A stretch of 64,000 bases of DNA, from assembly GCF_000828675.1 (NCBI RefSeq), contig NZ_AP014510.1, positions 434,001 to 498,000 on the forward strand, given 5' to 3'. Of this stretch, positions 1 through 7,976 are shown piece by piece. The DNA comes from Thermotoga profunda AZM34c06 (GTDB lineage Bacteria > Thermotogota > Thermotogae > Thermotogales > DSM-5069). Numbering within the stretch: position 1 is the stretch's first letter; the number at the start of each line of letters is the position of its first letter. Position numbers and translations under genes: made by a program. The notes beneath the pieces were generated by a model, which did no database searches, had not been told where the DNA came from, and worked only from the letters and a program-made list of their open reading frames with translations.

Positions 1-1
1 A

Positions 2-1141
2 ATTGCAAGCGGTGTCTGTATGGTTTTACTGGCACCATTTTTGGCGAAGATGGCTCTTAAATTTGGACCTGCGGAATATTTTTCGTTGGCTGTTTTCGGT
101 TTGACTATCATAGCGAGTGTTTCGGGTAAGAGTTTATTGAAGGGAGCCATTTCGGGTCTCATTGGCTTGTTGCTTGCGATGATAGGTATAGACAATATCA
201 GAGGGACAGAACGTTTAACCTTGGGAATCCCACAACTTGAAAGCGGCTTTGAATTTTTACCAGTTCTTATAGGTGTTTTTGCCGTTTCTGAAGTCATTCA
301 AAGACTGGAGAAAAAACAGCAAATCGAGCAAGTTACAAAGAATATTTCTGGAATATGGCTGAACTGGAGTGAATTTCGATCGATTCTGATTCCAATTTGT
401 TTTGGTGTTGTCATAGGCACAATAATAGGGGTGATACCAGGTACAGGTGGGACGATTGCGACGTTTCTTGCTTATAATGAGCTGCGAAGGTGGTCTAAAA
501 ATAAAGAGAAATTTGGTCAGGGAGCACTTGAGGGTGTGGCTGTGTGTGAAACAGCAAACAACGCAGTAACAGGTGGCGCAATGGTGCCGATGTTGGCCTT
601 GAGTATACCTGGTGATGCCGTCACAGCGGTGATGCTTGGAGCGCTTATACTCATAGGTGTTCGACCAGGTCCAATGATGTTTGCTCATAATCCCGATATG
701 ATCTACACGCTCTTTGCAGGATGGTTTATTGTGCAATTTTTGATGTTGATCGTTGGCTTTGCTTCAATTTTAATTGCACCAAATATCTTGAAGATATCGG
801 ATCGCGTACTCATGCCGATTGTTCTTGTGCTTTGTATAGTTGGGTCCTTCTCGCTGAGAAACAACATTCACGATGTTGCGGTTGCACTTATCTTCGGTGT
901 CATTGGCTATCTGATGCGAAAGGGTGATTTTCCACTTCCACCCCTTGTACTTGGGATGATCCTTGGTCCTGAGGCAGAACAGAATTTGAATCGGGCACTT
1001 TTGGTATCAAAAAACGACTGGACAATTCTATTCAAGCGACCAATATCTCTTGGTTTGTTAGTACTTGCAATCATATCTGTGACTATCAGTTTATTAGGAT
1101 CTTATAGGGCTTCAAAAAAGAAAGGAGCTGCCAATGCATGA
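2..1141 (+). CDS. tctA: TctA-family permease of a tripartite carboxylate transporter (5' end outside window)
   Basis: Large membrane subunit of a tripartite tricarboxylate transporter (TTT), a secondary importer of organic acids working with a periplasmic binding protein. The frame is open to the left edge; about 379 residues are visible against roughly 500 for the family, so some 120 N-terminal residues are missing. The ATG at 20 is internal. The family loop GVIPGTGGTIATFLAYNE lies near residues 142-159 of the visible part, followed by an AVTGGAMVPMLALSIPG stretch; the rest is hydrophobic helices. Its TGA overlaps the ATG of the next gene (ATGA). No TctC-type binding protein is visible; the nearest binding protein, at 3486, is of the DctP (TRAP) type. 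A TctB subunit would have to lie left of the window. Confidence 0.9.
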   Translation: MASGVCMVLLAPFLAKMALKFGPAEYFSLAVFGLTIIASVSGKSLLKGAISGLIGLLLAMIGIDNIRGTERLTLGIPQLESGFEFLPVLIGVFAVSEVIQRLEKKQQIEQVTKNISGIWLNWSEFRSILIPICFGVVIGTIIGVIPGTGGTIATFLAYNELRRWSKNKEKFGQGALEGVAVCETANNAVTGGAMVPMLALSIPGDAVTAVMLGALILIGVRPGPMMFAHNPDMIYTLFAGWFIVQFLMLIVGFASILIAPNILKISDRVLMPIVLVLCIVGSFSLRNNIHDVAVALIFGVIGYLMRKGDFPLPPLVLGMILGPEAEQNLNRALLVSKNDWTILFKRPISLGLLVLAIISVTISLLGSYRASKKKGAANA

Positions 1142-2235
1142 ATCGGCAAGAAGAGGTAAATGTGAAATTTGAGAGGATTAGAAAATTCATGGATCAACAC
1201 AATCTTTCTGGAATTCTCATCAAGAAACAACCGAATTTTTCTTGGATAACTGCCGGTGGATTGAACATGGTTGGTATAGCTACAGAAATGGGAGTTGCTT
1301 CTGTATTGATTACCAAAAGCAGGTGCTATGTGATAGCAAATCGCATAGAAGCACCGAGGATGAGAGACGAAGAAGTAGGAGAACTTGGATTCGAGATTAT
1401 TGATTATGAGTGGTTTGAAAACAAGGAGATCGAGTTGGTAAAAAAGATCGTTGATGGAGAAGTTGGTTCTGACTTTCTTGTAGCGGGTTTTCGTTATGTA
1501 GAATCTGATTTGAACAAACTGAGATATGAGTTAACTGAAGCTGAGATTGAAAGATATCTGTATCTTGGTGAAAAGCTCTCAAAATCTCTCGAGAGTGTTT
1601 TACTTTTTACAAAACCAGGTGATGTAGAAGCAGAGATTGCCGGGAGAATAAGTGCAGAACTGTGGAAGTACAGAATTGATCCAACAGGTTTTATGGTGGC
1701 GGCGGATGAAAGAGCCAGGTTGTATCGACATCCTATTCCCACAATGAAAAAGATAGAAAAATCTGTGATGGTTTCTGTAAATGCGCGATACAAAGGTTTG
1801 ATAACAACTGTAACTCGCATGGTGTATTTTGGCAAGATCCCAGATAGTTTTCTCAAACAGTATAGACAGAATGTTGAGATTGAATGTGTGATGATTGAAA
1901 AAACAAAAGTCGGTGAAAAAATGAATGTTCCCGTTCTTGCAGCCATAGAGGAGTACAAAAGACGAGGTTATCCTGATGAATGGAAGTTACATCATCAAGG
2001 CGGATCAATGGGTTATTATGCAAGAGATATAAGAGTCACACCTGATTGTGAAGAAATCATAAGGAAAAATCAGGCATTCTGCTGGAATCCAACGATAAGC
2101 GGCACAAAATCAGAAGACGGCTTCATAGCAACTGAGTCTGGACCGGTCATGATAACAAAACCATTTGTGTTCCCCAAAATAGAAATCGAAATCAACAAAA
2201 CAAAATTCATTCGCCCAGACATTCTTGTTCTGTAG
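1138..2235 (+). CDS. M24/creatinase-fold protein lacking most metal ligands
   Basis: 365 residues with a creatinase-type N-terminal domain and a C-terminal pita-bread (M24) domain. Active aminopeptidases of the family use two Asp, one His and two Glu as metal ligands. Here the region of the two Asp reads VSVNARYKGLITTVTR, with Asn and Thr in their places; a His survives in HHQGGSMGY; the first Glu region reads WNPTISG; a final Glu may remain in ATESGP. It is therefore probably not a dinuclear metallopeptidase. Creatinase itself is a metal-independent member, so a C-N hydrolase is possible. Translationally coupled to tctA (4-base overlap) and 11 bases from the dehydrogenase gene, suggesting that it acts on the imported compound. 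Substrate unknown. Confidence 0.72.
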   Translation: MNRQEEVNVKFERIRKFMDQHNLSGILIKKQPNFSWITAGGLNMVGIATEMGVASVLITKSRCYVIANRIEAPRMRDEEVGELGFEIIDYEWFENKEIELVKKIVDGEVGSDFLVAGFRYVESDLNKLRYELTEAEIERYLYLGEKLSKSLESVLLFTKPGDVEAEIAGRISAELWKYRIDPTGFMVAADERARLYRHPIPTMKKIEKSVMVSVNARYKGLITTVTRMVYFGKIPDSFLKQYRQNVEIECVMIEKTKVGEKMNVPVLAAIEEYKRRGYPDEWKLHHQGGSMGYYARDIRVTPDCEEIIRKNQAFCWNPTISGTKSEDGFIATESGPVMITKPFVFPKIEIEINKTKFIRPDILVL

Positions 2236-2246
2236 GAGGTATCACT

Positions 2247-3428
2247 GTGAAAAAGGTTCGCGTTGGAATGGTTGGAGTTGGTTTTATCGCAAAGATTCAC
2301 ATGGCTGCCTTTAGAGAGAATTACCCTCATGTCGAGGTTGTTGGTGTCTGTGCATCGAGAAGAGAAAATGCAGAAAGATTTGCTGCTGAATATGGAGTGC
2401 CATTGGTATTTGATAATTTTGAACAGCTATGCAAAAGTGATCAAGTAGATGTTGTTGATATATGTACTCCCACAAATTTGCACGAAGTAGTGATTTTTTG
2501 TGCGTGTGAGAACAGGAAACATGTCATATGTGAGAAGCCTTTGCTTGGTTATTATGGAGAGGATCGTCCTGAGTTGGAGAGGGTGGGGGTTGAGGTACCA
2601 AAGACAGAGATGTATCAAAAGGTCCTCAACAAGATAACTGCACTCGAGAAAAAAATAAGAGATTCAGGTATCAAGTTCATGTATGCAGAAAACTGGGTGT
2701 ATGCACCTGCGATCGAGAAGATGAAGAAAATGATCAAAGTTTCAAATGGAGTTGTTTTTGAATTGAGGGCCGAGTGTAGTCACTCTGGTTCACAGGCATC
2801 CTATTCAAGGAGATGGAGAACATCGGGTGGGGGGAGTTTGATGAGGCTCGGTTCTCATCCGATAGGTGCTGCGATACATATGAAGCACTTTGAAGGACTT
2901 ACGCGATATGGAAAACCATTAAAACCTGTTGCAGTGACAGCCCAGATAGCGTCTTTGACGAAAATGGAAGTTTTGAAAGATCGCCCCTGTTTTGTAGCAA
3001 CGGGTTGGGAAGATGTTGAGGATTGGTCTGTGGCGATCATTGATTTTGAAGATGGTTCTAAGGCAACGGTTTTTTCAACAGATCTGAGTCTTGGTGGCGT
3101 GAAGAATAAAATGGAAATTTACATGTCAAACGGTGTGGTTGTTGCCAATATGACTCCAAATGATTCAATGATTGCCTTTGCACCTGTTGACGGTACTTGG
3201 AGAGATGAGTACATTTGTGAAAAACTTGAGACCAAAGCAGGTTACAGTTTTCCATCGGCAGATGAATTTTGGACAAGGGGTTATCCACAAGAAATGAAAG
3301 ATTTTGCACTGGCTTTACTTGAAGATAGAGATCCTGTATCTGATTTTGATCTTGCCAAACAAACTGTTCAGGTGATCTATGCCGCTTATGTTTCTGCCGA
3401 GCTACAAAAGAAGGTGGAAATCGATTAA
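2247..3428 (+). CDS. Gfo/Idh/MocA-family NAD(P)-dependent oxidoreductase
   Basis: 393 residues. The N-terminal Rossmann fold starts with VGMVGVGFIAKIHMAAF (GxGxxA-type nucleotide loop), followed by ICTPTNLH and the family EKP motif in HVICEKPLLG. The C-terminal alpha/beta substrate domain contains RRWRTSGGGSLMRLGSHPIG, the region that carries the catalytic His in many members. There is a somewhat long insert just after the EKP motif. Members oxidise or reduce sugars, inositols and sugar acids. The gene sits between the M24-like gene and the binding-protein gene, so it probably acts on the substrate of this transporter. AGGAGG at 2235-2240 precedes the start. Substrate not deducible. Confidence 0.88.
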   Translation: MKKVRVGMVGVGFIAKIHMAAFRENYPHVEVVGVCASRRENAERFAAEYGVPLVFDNFEQLCKSDQVDVVDICTPTNLHEVVIFCACENRKHVICEKPLLGYYGEDRPELERVGVEVPKTEMYQKVLNKITALEKKIRDSGIKFMYAENWVYAPAIEKMKKMIKVSNGVVFELRAECSHSGSQASYSRRWRTSGGGSLMRLGSHPIGAAIHMKHFEGLTRYGKPLKPVAVTAQIASLTKMEVLKDRPCFVATGWEDVEDWSVAIIDFEDGSKATVFSTDLSLGGVKNKMEIYMSNGVVVANMTPNDSMIAFAPVDGTWRDEYICEKLETKAGYSFPSADEFWTRGYPQEMKDFALALLEDRDPVSDFDLAKQTVQVIYAAYVSAELQKKVEID

Positions 3429-3485
3429 CCCTCAAACCGTGTGGGGTGTATCTTGGGGGAATTTTTTGGGTAGGAGGGATTGAAG

Positions 3486-4448
3486 ATGAAAAGATCTATC
3501 TTTGTCTTGGTGCTACTTTTATCGGTAGTGGCTTTCAGTGCACAGATCACTCTCAAGGCTTCCACACCATTTCAAAAAGGTCATGTTTTAGCTGATGCCA
3601 TGGAATTGTTCAAAAACAAAATCGAGGTTCAGAGCAATGGTCGAATCAGTGTTGAATTAATTATCGGTCAAGCCTCAGAAGAAGATGTGAATAACCAGTG
3701 TGCTCAGGGTATTGTTGATTTACAATTTACCGGTGGACGACCTGTCGAGGTATTCGCACCACAGTATTTCTTTGTCAATGCACCATTTATCATCAAAGAC
3801 TACGAGCACTTCTTGAGAGTATGGAATGGACCTTTGGGCGAAAAAGCAAAAGCACAAGTAGCAGAAAAAGGCAATATGATCTGTCTTGGAACTGTTTATC
3901 GTGGTTACAGGCAATTCACTTCGAACAAACCCATCTACAGCCTCCAAGATTTGAAGGATATTAAGCTCAGACTACCTGTTGTACCAACCTGGGTGAAAAT
4001 ATGGGAAGCAATCGGAGCAAAGCCCGTGACTGTGCCTTTGACAGAACTCTATCAAGCACTCAAAGAGGGCAGGGCAGAAGCATCTGAAGGAGATCTGACT
4101 CAGATCTCATCTTTTAAGCTGTATGAAGTACAGTCGTATCTCACTTTGACAAACCATTTGTGCGGTGTTGGCTGGGTTACTATGAACAAGACAACCTATG
4201 AAAAGTTATCTAAAGAAGATCAGCAACTTGTTAAAACGATAATGGATGAGGTTTGTGCATGGGCTACACAAAAGATAAGAGATAATGAAAGTAACATCAT
4301 AGCTGAACTTGAGAAAAATGGCATGAAAGTAATCACGCTTGATTCTTCGACGCTTCAACAGATTAGAGAAATGGCAAAGCCAGCTATTGAAGAACTGTTC
4401 AAGACCACATGGCCTGTCACAACTTGGACTGAAGTTCTTGCACAATGA
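3486..4448 (+). CDS. dctP: DctP-family (TRAP-type) substrate-binding protein
   Basis: 320 residues. The start is taken as ATG 3486, eight bases after AGGAGG at 3472-3477; the TTG at 3480 is too close to it. A signal peptide (MKRSIFVLVLLLSVVAFS) has no lipobox Cys. Family marks include KLRLP near residue 164, whose Arg usually clamps the substrate carboxylate, and the following KPVTVPLTELYQALKEG. DctP proteins normally feed DctQM permeases; here the only permease in the operon is TctA-type. The gene closes the operon before a strong terminator at 4451. Predicted ligand: an organic or sugar acid. Confidence 0.88.
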   Translation: MKRSIFVLVLLLSVVAFSAQITLKASTPFQKGHVLADAMELFKNKIEVQSNGRISVELIIGQASEEDVNNQCAQGIVDLQFTGGRPVEVFAPQYFFVNAPFIIKDYEHFLRVWNGPLGEKAKAQVAEKGNMICLGTVYRGYRQFTSNKPIYSLQDLKDIKLRLPVVPTWVKIWEAIGAKPVTVPLTELYQALKEGRAEASEGDLTQISSFKLYEVQSYLTLTNHLCGVGWVTMNKTTYEKLSKEDQQLVKTIMDEVCAWATQKIRDNESNIIAELEKNGMKVITLDSSTLQQIREMAKPAIEELFKTTWPVTTWTEVLAQ

Positions 4449-4450
4449 AA

Positions 4451-4476
4451 AAGGCTGCCGAAAGGCAGCCTTTTTT
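4451..4476 (+). terminator. Intrinsic terminator after the DctP gene
   Basis: A 9-bp stem AAGGCTGCC / GGCAGCCTT with a GAAA tetraloop, followed by a T-rich run, starts two bases after the stop. It ends the tctA-to-dctP transcript. Confidence 0.93.
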
Positions 4477-4505
4477 GTGTTATGATCTTAAATAGGTGAA
4501 CAGGG

Positions 4506-5099
4506 GTGAAAAATACTTTAGAGACGACAGAAAGATCTTCTATATCATTTTTGGATAAGTCACTCATTGTATTCTCTTTTATACCTGTGTTTTTTTCAAT
4601 CTTTCGGCTTAAGATCGTTCAGAGTATAGGTTATGTCGTTTTCCTTCTTGGTAGTATCTCTCCTGAATTACACGAAAAAATAGTGAATCAACAAATTCCA
4701 CAAAGTGTGAAGACACTCTTTAGAGTTCATATCATCATACATTCATTGTTTGGACAATTTTTGGGTTTCTATGATCTTATACCATTTTGGGACAAGGGAT
4801 TACATTTCATGGGTTCGTTGCTGGGAGTGATTTTATTTTATTTTATCGTGTCGACAGATTCCAAATTTTGGGAAGGTGAAACAAGGAAAAAGAGGGCTGT
4901 TTTTCTTTCTTTCTTACTTACAAATTTTGCTGGGATTATCTGGGAGATATCAGAATTCATATCGGATAAACTCTTTATACTTGGTGCACAAAAAGGATTA
5001 GAAGACACCATGTTTGATTTGATATTCAATCTTTTGGGTGCTTATCTGGGAGGGAGACTTTTGATCAAAATACATCGAGGTTTGATTCATGATAAGTAA
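4506..5099 (+). CDS. YjdF-like (DUF2238) integral membrane protein
   Basis: 197 residues with about five hydrophobic segments. The C-terminal half shows the pattern recalled for the YjdF/DUF2238 family: WDKGLHFMGSLLGV, then GIIWEISEF with an acidic pair in a helix, then LEDTMFDLIFNLLGAYLGG. The GTG start at 4506 follows an AGGTGAA ribosome site. It overlaps the glycerate kinase by 11 bases, so the two are cotranslated. Biochemical function of the family is unknown to me; the conserved His, Glu and Asp in membrane segments would fit an ion-handling or membrane enzyme role, which is inference. Confidence 0.72.
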   Translation: MKNTLETTERSSISFLDKSLIVFSFIPVFFSIFRLKIVQSIGYVVFLLGSISPELHEKIVNQQIPQSVKTLFRVHIIIHSLFGQFLGFYDLIPFWDKGLHFMGSLLGVILFYFIVSTDSKFWEGETRKKRAVFLSFLLTNFAGIIWEISEFISDKLFILGAQKGLEDTMFDLIFNLLGAYLGGRLLIKIHRGLIHDK

Positions 5100-6345
5100 T
5101 GGGCTCAGAGAACATGCTATGAAAATAATAAACGAGACAATAGAAACTGTTTTACCTGATCAATCAGTTAAAAAAACTCTGATAAGTATGAACATCTCAA
5201 CAGATGTTGTACTTGTTTCCATAGGTAAAGCGGCTTGGAGGATGGCAAAGAGCGCGAAAGAAGTTCTTGGAGACAAGATATCAAAAGGAATAGTTATCAC
5301 TAAGTATGGCTACAGTCAAGGAGAAATAAAGGACATTGAAATCTACGAAGCAGGTCATCCTGTACCAGATGAAAACACGATTATCGCTACAGAAAGGGCT
5401 TTACAAATTGTGAGTGATTTGACAGAGAAAGATGTGGTTCTGTTTTTGATTTCTGGTGGTGGTTCAGCGCTTTTTGAAAAGCCAAAAGGCAATATTACAT
5501 TGCGACAACTCCAGGATCTGACCGAGCAACTTTTGAAAAGTGGTGCAAGTATCATCGAAATAAATACTATAAGAAAGCATTTATCATCCGTAAAAGGCGG
5601 AAGATTTGCTCAGAAGGTTCATCCAGCCAAGATAATCTCACTGGTCTTGTCTGATGTCTTGGGAGATAGATTGGACAGTATTGCCTCAGGTCCAGCCTGG
5701 CCGGATTCAAGTACAAGTGAAGAAGCTCTGAGAATAATTCAAAAATACAACATAAAAGTTGATGATTCTCTTTTAAAAGAATTGAATGAGGAAACTCCCA
5801 AAAAATTGGAAAATGTCGAGAGCTACATAGTAGGAAGTGTAAAAATTGCGTGTGAAAAAGCAAGTCAAGTGGCATCAAAACTTGGATATAACACATTTAT
5901 TCTGACAACCACACTCTCTTGTGAAGCGAAAGAAGCTGGTAGATTCATAGCATCCATCGCAAAAGAGATTGTTGAAAACAACAGACCAATCTCTAAACCA
6001 GCTGCGTTGATACTTGGTGGTGAAACAGTAGTACATGTAACAGGAAAAGGAAAAGGTGGTAGAAATCAAGAGTTGGTACTATCTGCCGCTATTGAAATAG
6101 ATGGACTTGAGAATGTTGTCATTTGTTCTGTTGGTACAGATGGAACAGATGGACCTACCGATGCAGCCGGTGGAATAGTGAATGGTGCGACTTTTAAAAA
6201 GATGAAATCTATCGGGATAGATCCTGTGAAAATGCTTTTAAACAACGATTCTTACAATGCACTCAAGGCTGTTGGTGATCTTTTGATCACCGGACCAACT
6301 GGTACAAATGTCAATGATTTGATAGTTGCTTTGATCGACGATTGA
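5089..6345 (+). CDS. Glycerate 2-kinase (MOFRL family)
   Basis: 418 residues, the usual length of class II glycerate kinases, which phosphorylate D-glycerate to 2-phosphoglycerate with ATP. Visible marks: VSIGKAAWRMAKSA near residue 44, AGHPVPDENT, the glycine-rich SGGGSALFEKP near residue 122, KHLSSVKGGRFA, and the C-terminal MOFRL domain with LGGETVVHVTGKGKGGRNQE and GTDGTDGPTDAAGG. It lies just after the sugar-acid type transport operon, beyond a terminator, and would pass glycerate from serine or sugar-acid breakdown into lower glycolysis. Cytosolic. Confidence 0.93.
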   Translation: MISNGLREHAMKIINETIETVLPDQSVKKTLISMNISTDVVLVSIGKAAWRMAKSAKEVLGDKISKGIVITKYGYSQGEIKDIEIYEAGHPVPDENTIIATERALQIVSDLTEKDVVLFLISGGGSALFEKPKGNITLRQLQDLTEQLLKSGASIIEINTIRKHLSSVKGGRFAQKVHPAKIISLVLSDVLGDRLDSIASGPAWPDSSTSEEALRIIQKYNIKVDDSLLKELNEETPKKLENVESYIVGSVKIACEKASQVASKLGYNTFILTTTLSCEAKEAGRFIASIAKEIVENNRPISKPAALILGGETVVHVTGKGKGGRNQELVLSAAIEIDGLENVVICSVGTDGTDGPTDAAGGIVNGATFKKMKSIGIDPVKMLLNNDSYNALKAVGDLLITGPTGTNVNDLIVALIDD

Positions 6346-6454
6346 GAAGTAAATATCCATATGGAGATCTCACCGTTTTTTAATAACTTTTTAATCTGTC
6401 GGAGCAAAAATTTTGTAAAACAAACAGACGATTTCCACCAAGGGGGTGGGTTCA

Positions 6455-7624
6455 TTGTTTAGCAAGTTAAGATCTATTCTCTGTAAGGTGTTTTTATTCA
6501 CCTTACTTTTTTTGATTGTTGGGATAACAACCATTTTTGGTGTTGAAACGTGGCAGAAGACCTTTGGAGGAAATAATGTCGACTATGGCAGGTATGTTTT
6601 AACTATAAACGATGGATTTCTCGCCGTTGGATCGACTTTTTCCTATGGAGCTGGTGGGTTTGATGTCTATGTTTTGAAAATAGATATTCACGGGAACAAA
6701 CTCTGGTACAAGACTTTTGGAGGTCAAGCCGATGATTTTGCATTTTGCGTAGTTAAGGCAAGAGGTGGTTATTTGATCGCTGGTTGGACAAAATCCTTTG
6801 GTGCTGGAAAAAGCGATGTGTACATTTTGAAAATCGATGAAGATGGCAATAGATTGTGGGAAAAGACATATGGTGGTCCAGAAGACGATTATGCGTATCA
6901 AACGCTGGCGATTGATAATGGTTTTGTAATTGTTGGCAGTACCCGATCATTTGAAGGAAAATCGTCCCAGGCTTATGTCATAAAAATAGATGAAGAAGGT
7001 AAGACTTTCTGGGAGAAAAATTATGGCACAGAAAGTAGCGAAGGATTGTTCAGTGTCGAGAAAACAGTGGATGGTTATCTCGCTGTTGGTCAATCCAATA
7101 AATCGGGTAGTTTTGATGCGTATTTTCTGTGGTTGAGTGAGAATGGCGAAATGATAAAAGAAGAATATCGTGGCGGTCCATATGAAGATTTTATCTATCG
7201 CATAAAAAGAACAACAGATGGCGGATACATAGCTGTTGGGGCATCTGAGTCGCCTCAGTATAATAGAAATTTCTATGTTGTCAGATTAAACAATGCAGGC
7301 AAATTGTCTTGGGAAAGAATTTATCATGAACCTAAGCCAGATGTCGCACGTTGCGTATTGGAGATGACAGATGGTTATTTAGTCTTCGGCTCAACCAATT
7401 CTTATGGAGCAGGGTATGATGATTTCTATTTGATGAAAATCGATAATAAAGGAGAAAAATTGTGGTCAAAAACTTATGGAGGTAAAGGTTTTGATGTAGG
7501 CTATTGCATCAACACAGTACCAGCAGGTGGTTTCATAATGATAGGAGATACCACCTCGACTGGTTCTGGTGGGTTTGATATTTACATTTTGAGAGTTGAT
7601 GAATTAGGTGGACTCTCGAATTAG
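6455..7624 (+). CDS. Exported seven-repeat beta-propeller protein
   Basis: 389 residues. AAGGGGGTG at 6440-6448 places the start at TTG 6455, giving an N-terminal hydrophobic export signal (KVFLFTLLFLIVGITTIFG). The rest is seven repeats of about 50 residues, each beginning W-x-K-T-[FY]-G-G-x-x-x-D and containing D-G-[GY]-[FL]-x-x-x-G-[ST] and D-x-Y-[VIL]-x-K-[IL]-D-x-x-G. Repeats 4 to 6 are the most diverged. Seven units match a closed seven-bladed propeller. Such proteins usually bind polysaccharide or protein outside the cell; no catalytic motif is seen. It converges on the mscL-like gene with only four bases between the stops. Confidence 0.75.
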   Translation: MFSKLRSILCKVFLFTLLFLIVGITTIFGVETWQKTFGGNNVDYGRYVLTINDGFLAVGSTFSYGAGGFDVYVLKIDIHGNKLWYKTFGGQADDFAFCVVKARGGYLIAGWTKSFGAGKSDVYILKIDEDGNRLWEKTYGGPEDDYAYQTLAIDNGFVIVGSTRSFEGKSSQAYVIKIDEEGKTFWEKNYGTESSEGLFSVEKTVDGYLAVGQSNKSGSFDAYFLWLSENGEMIKEEYRGGPYEDFIYRIKRTTDGGYIAVGASESPQYNRNFYVVRLNNAGKLSWERIYHEPKPDVARCVLEMTDGYLVFGSTNSYGAGYDDFYLMKIDNKGEKLWSKTYGGKGFDVGYCINTVPAGGFIMIGDTTSTGSGGFDIYILRVDELGGLSN

Positions 7625-7628
7625 CCTT

Positions 7629-7949
7629 TCATTTGCCTTCTTTTTTCTTTGTAGCCTCCGACACCTTTGTCATGGCTCTTATGATCAAAAAGACAACGAA
7701 TGCGACTATGAGAAAATCGATACCTGCTGATATGACCTTGCCCCAATAGATGGCTTTGTATTGGAGTTGTTCTATTGACTCGATATTTGCTGCTTTGAGT
7801 GCCGGTTGAAAAATCAAAGGCATTAGAAGATCATTCACAAGAGAGCTGACGAATTGATTTAGCTTTCCACCGATGATGATGGCTACTGCAAGGCCTATCA
7901 CATTGTACTGTTTAAGAAAAGCTGCAAATTCTTTAAACATTTTTCCCAT
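7629..7949 (-). CDS. mscL: Large-conductance mechanosensitive channel, MscL family
   Basis: 106 residues, shorter than the E. coli channel (136). The N-terminal amphipathic segment MFKEFAAFLKQYNVIGLA leads into helix 1 with the family pattern AVAIIIGGKLNQFVSSLVND, then LMPLI; a second helix (near residues 73-93) and a basic tail follow. MscL opens under membrane tension and releases solutes during osmotic downshock. GGGGGG lies six bases before the ATG. Monocistronic and convergent with the propeller gene. The short periplasmic loop and tail account for the reduced length. Confidence 0.9.
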   Translation of the reverse strand: MGKMFKEFAAFLKQYNVIGLAVAIIIGGKLNQFVSSLVNDLLMPLIFQPALKAANIESIEQLQYKAIYWGKVISAGIDFLIVAFVVFLIIRAMTKVSEATKKKEGK

Positions 7950-7976
7950 GATCTTCCCCCCTTGAGATATGAAAAT

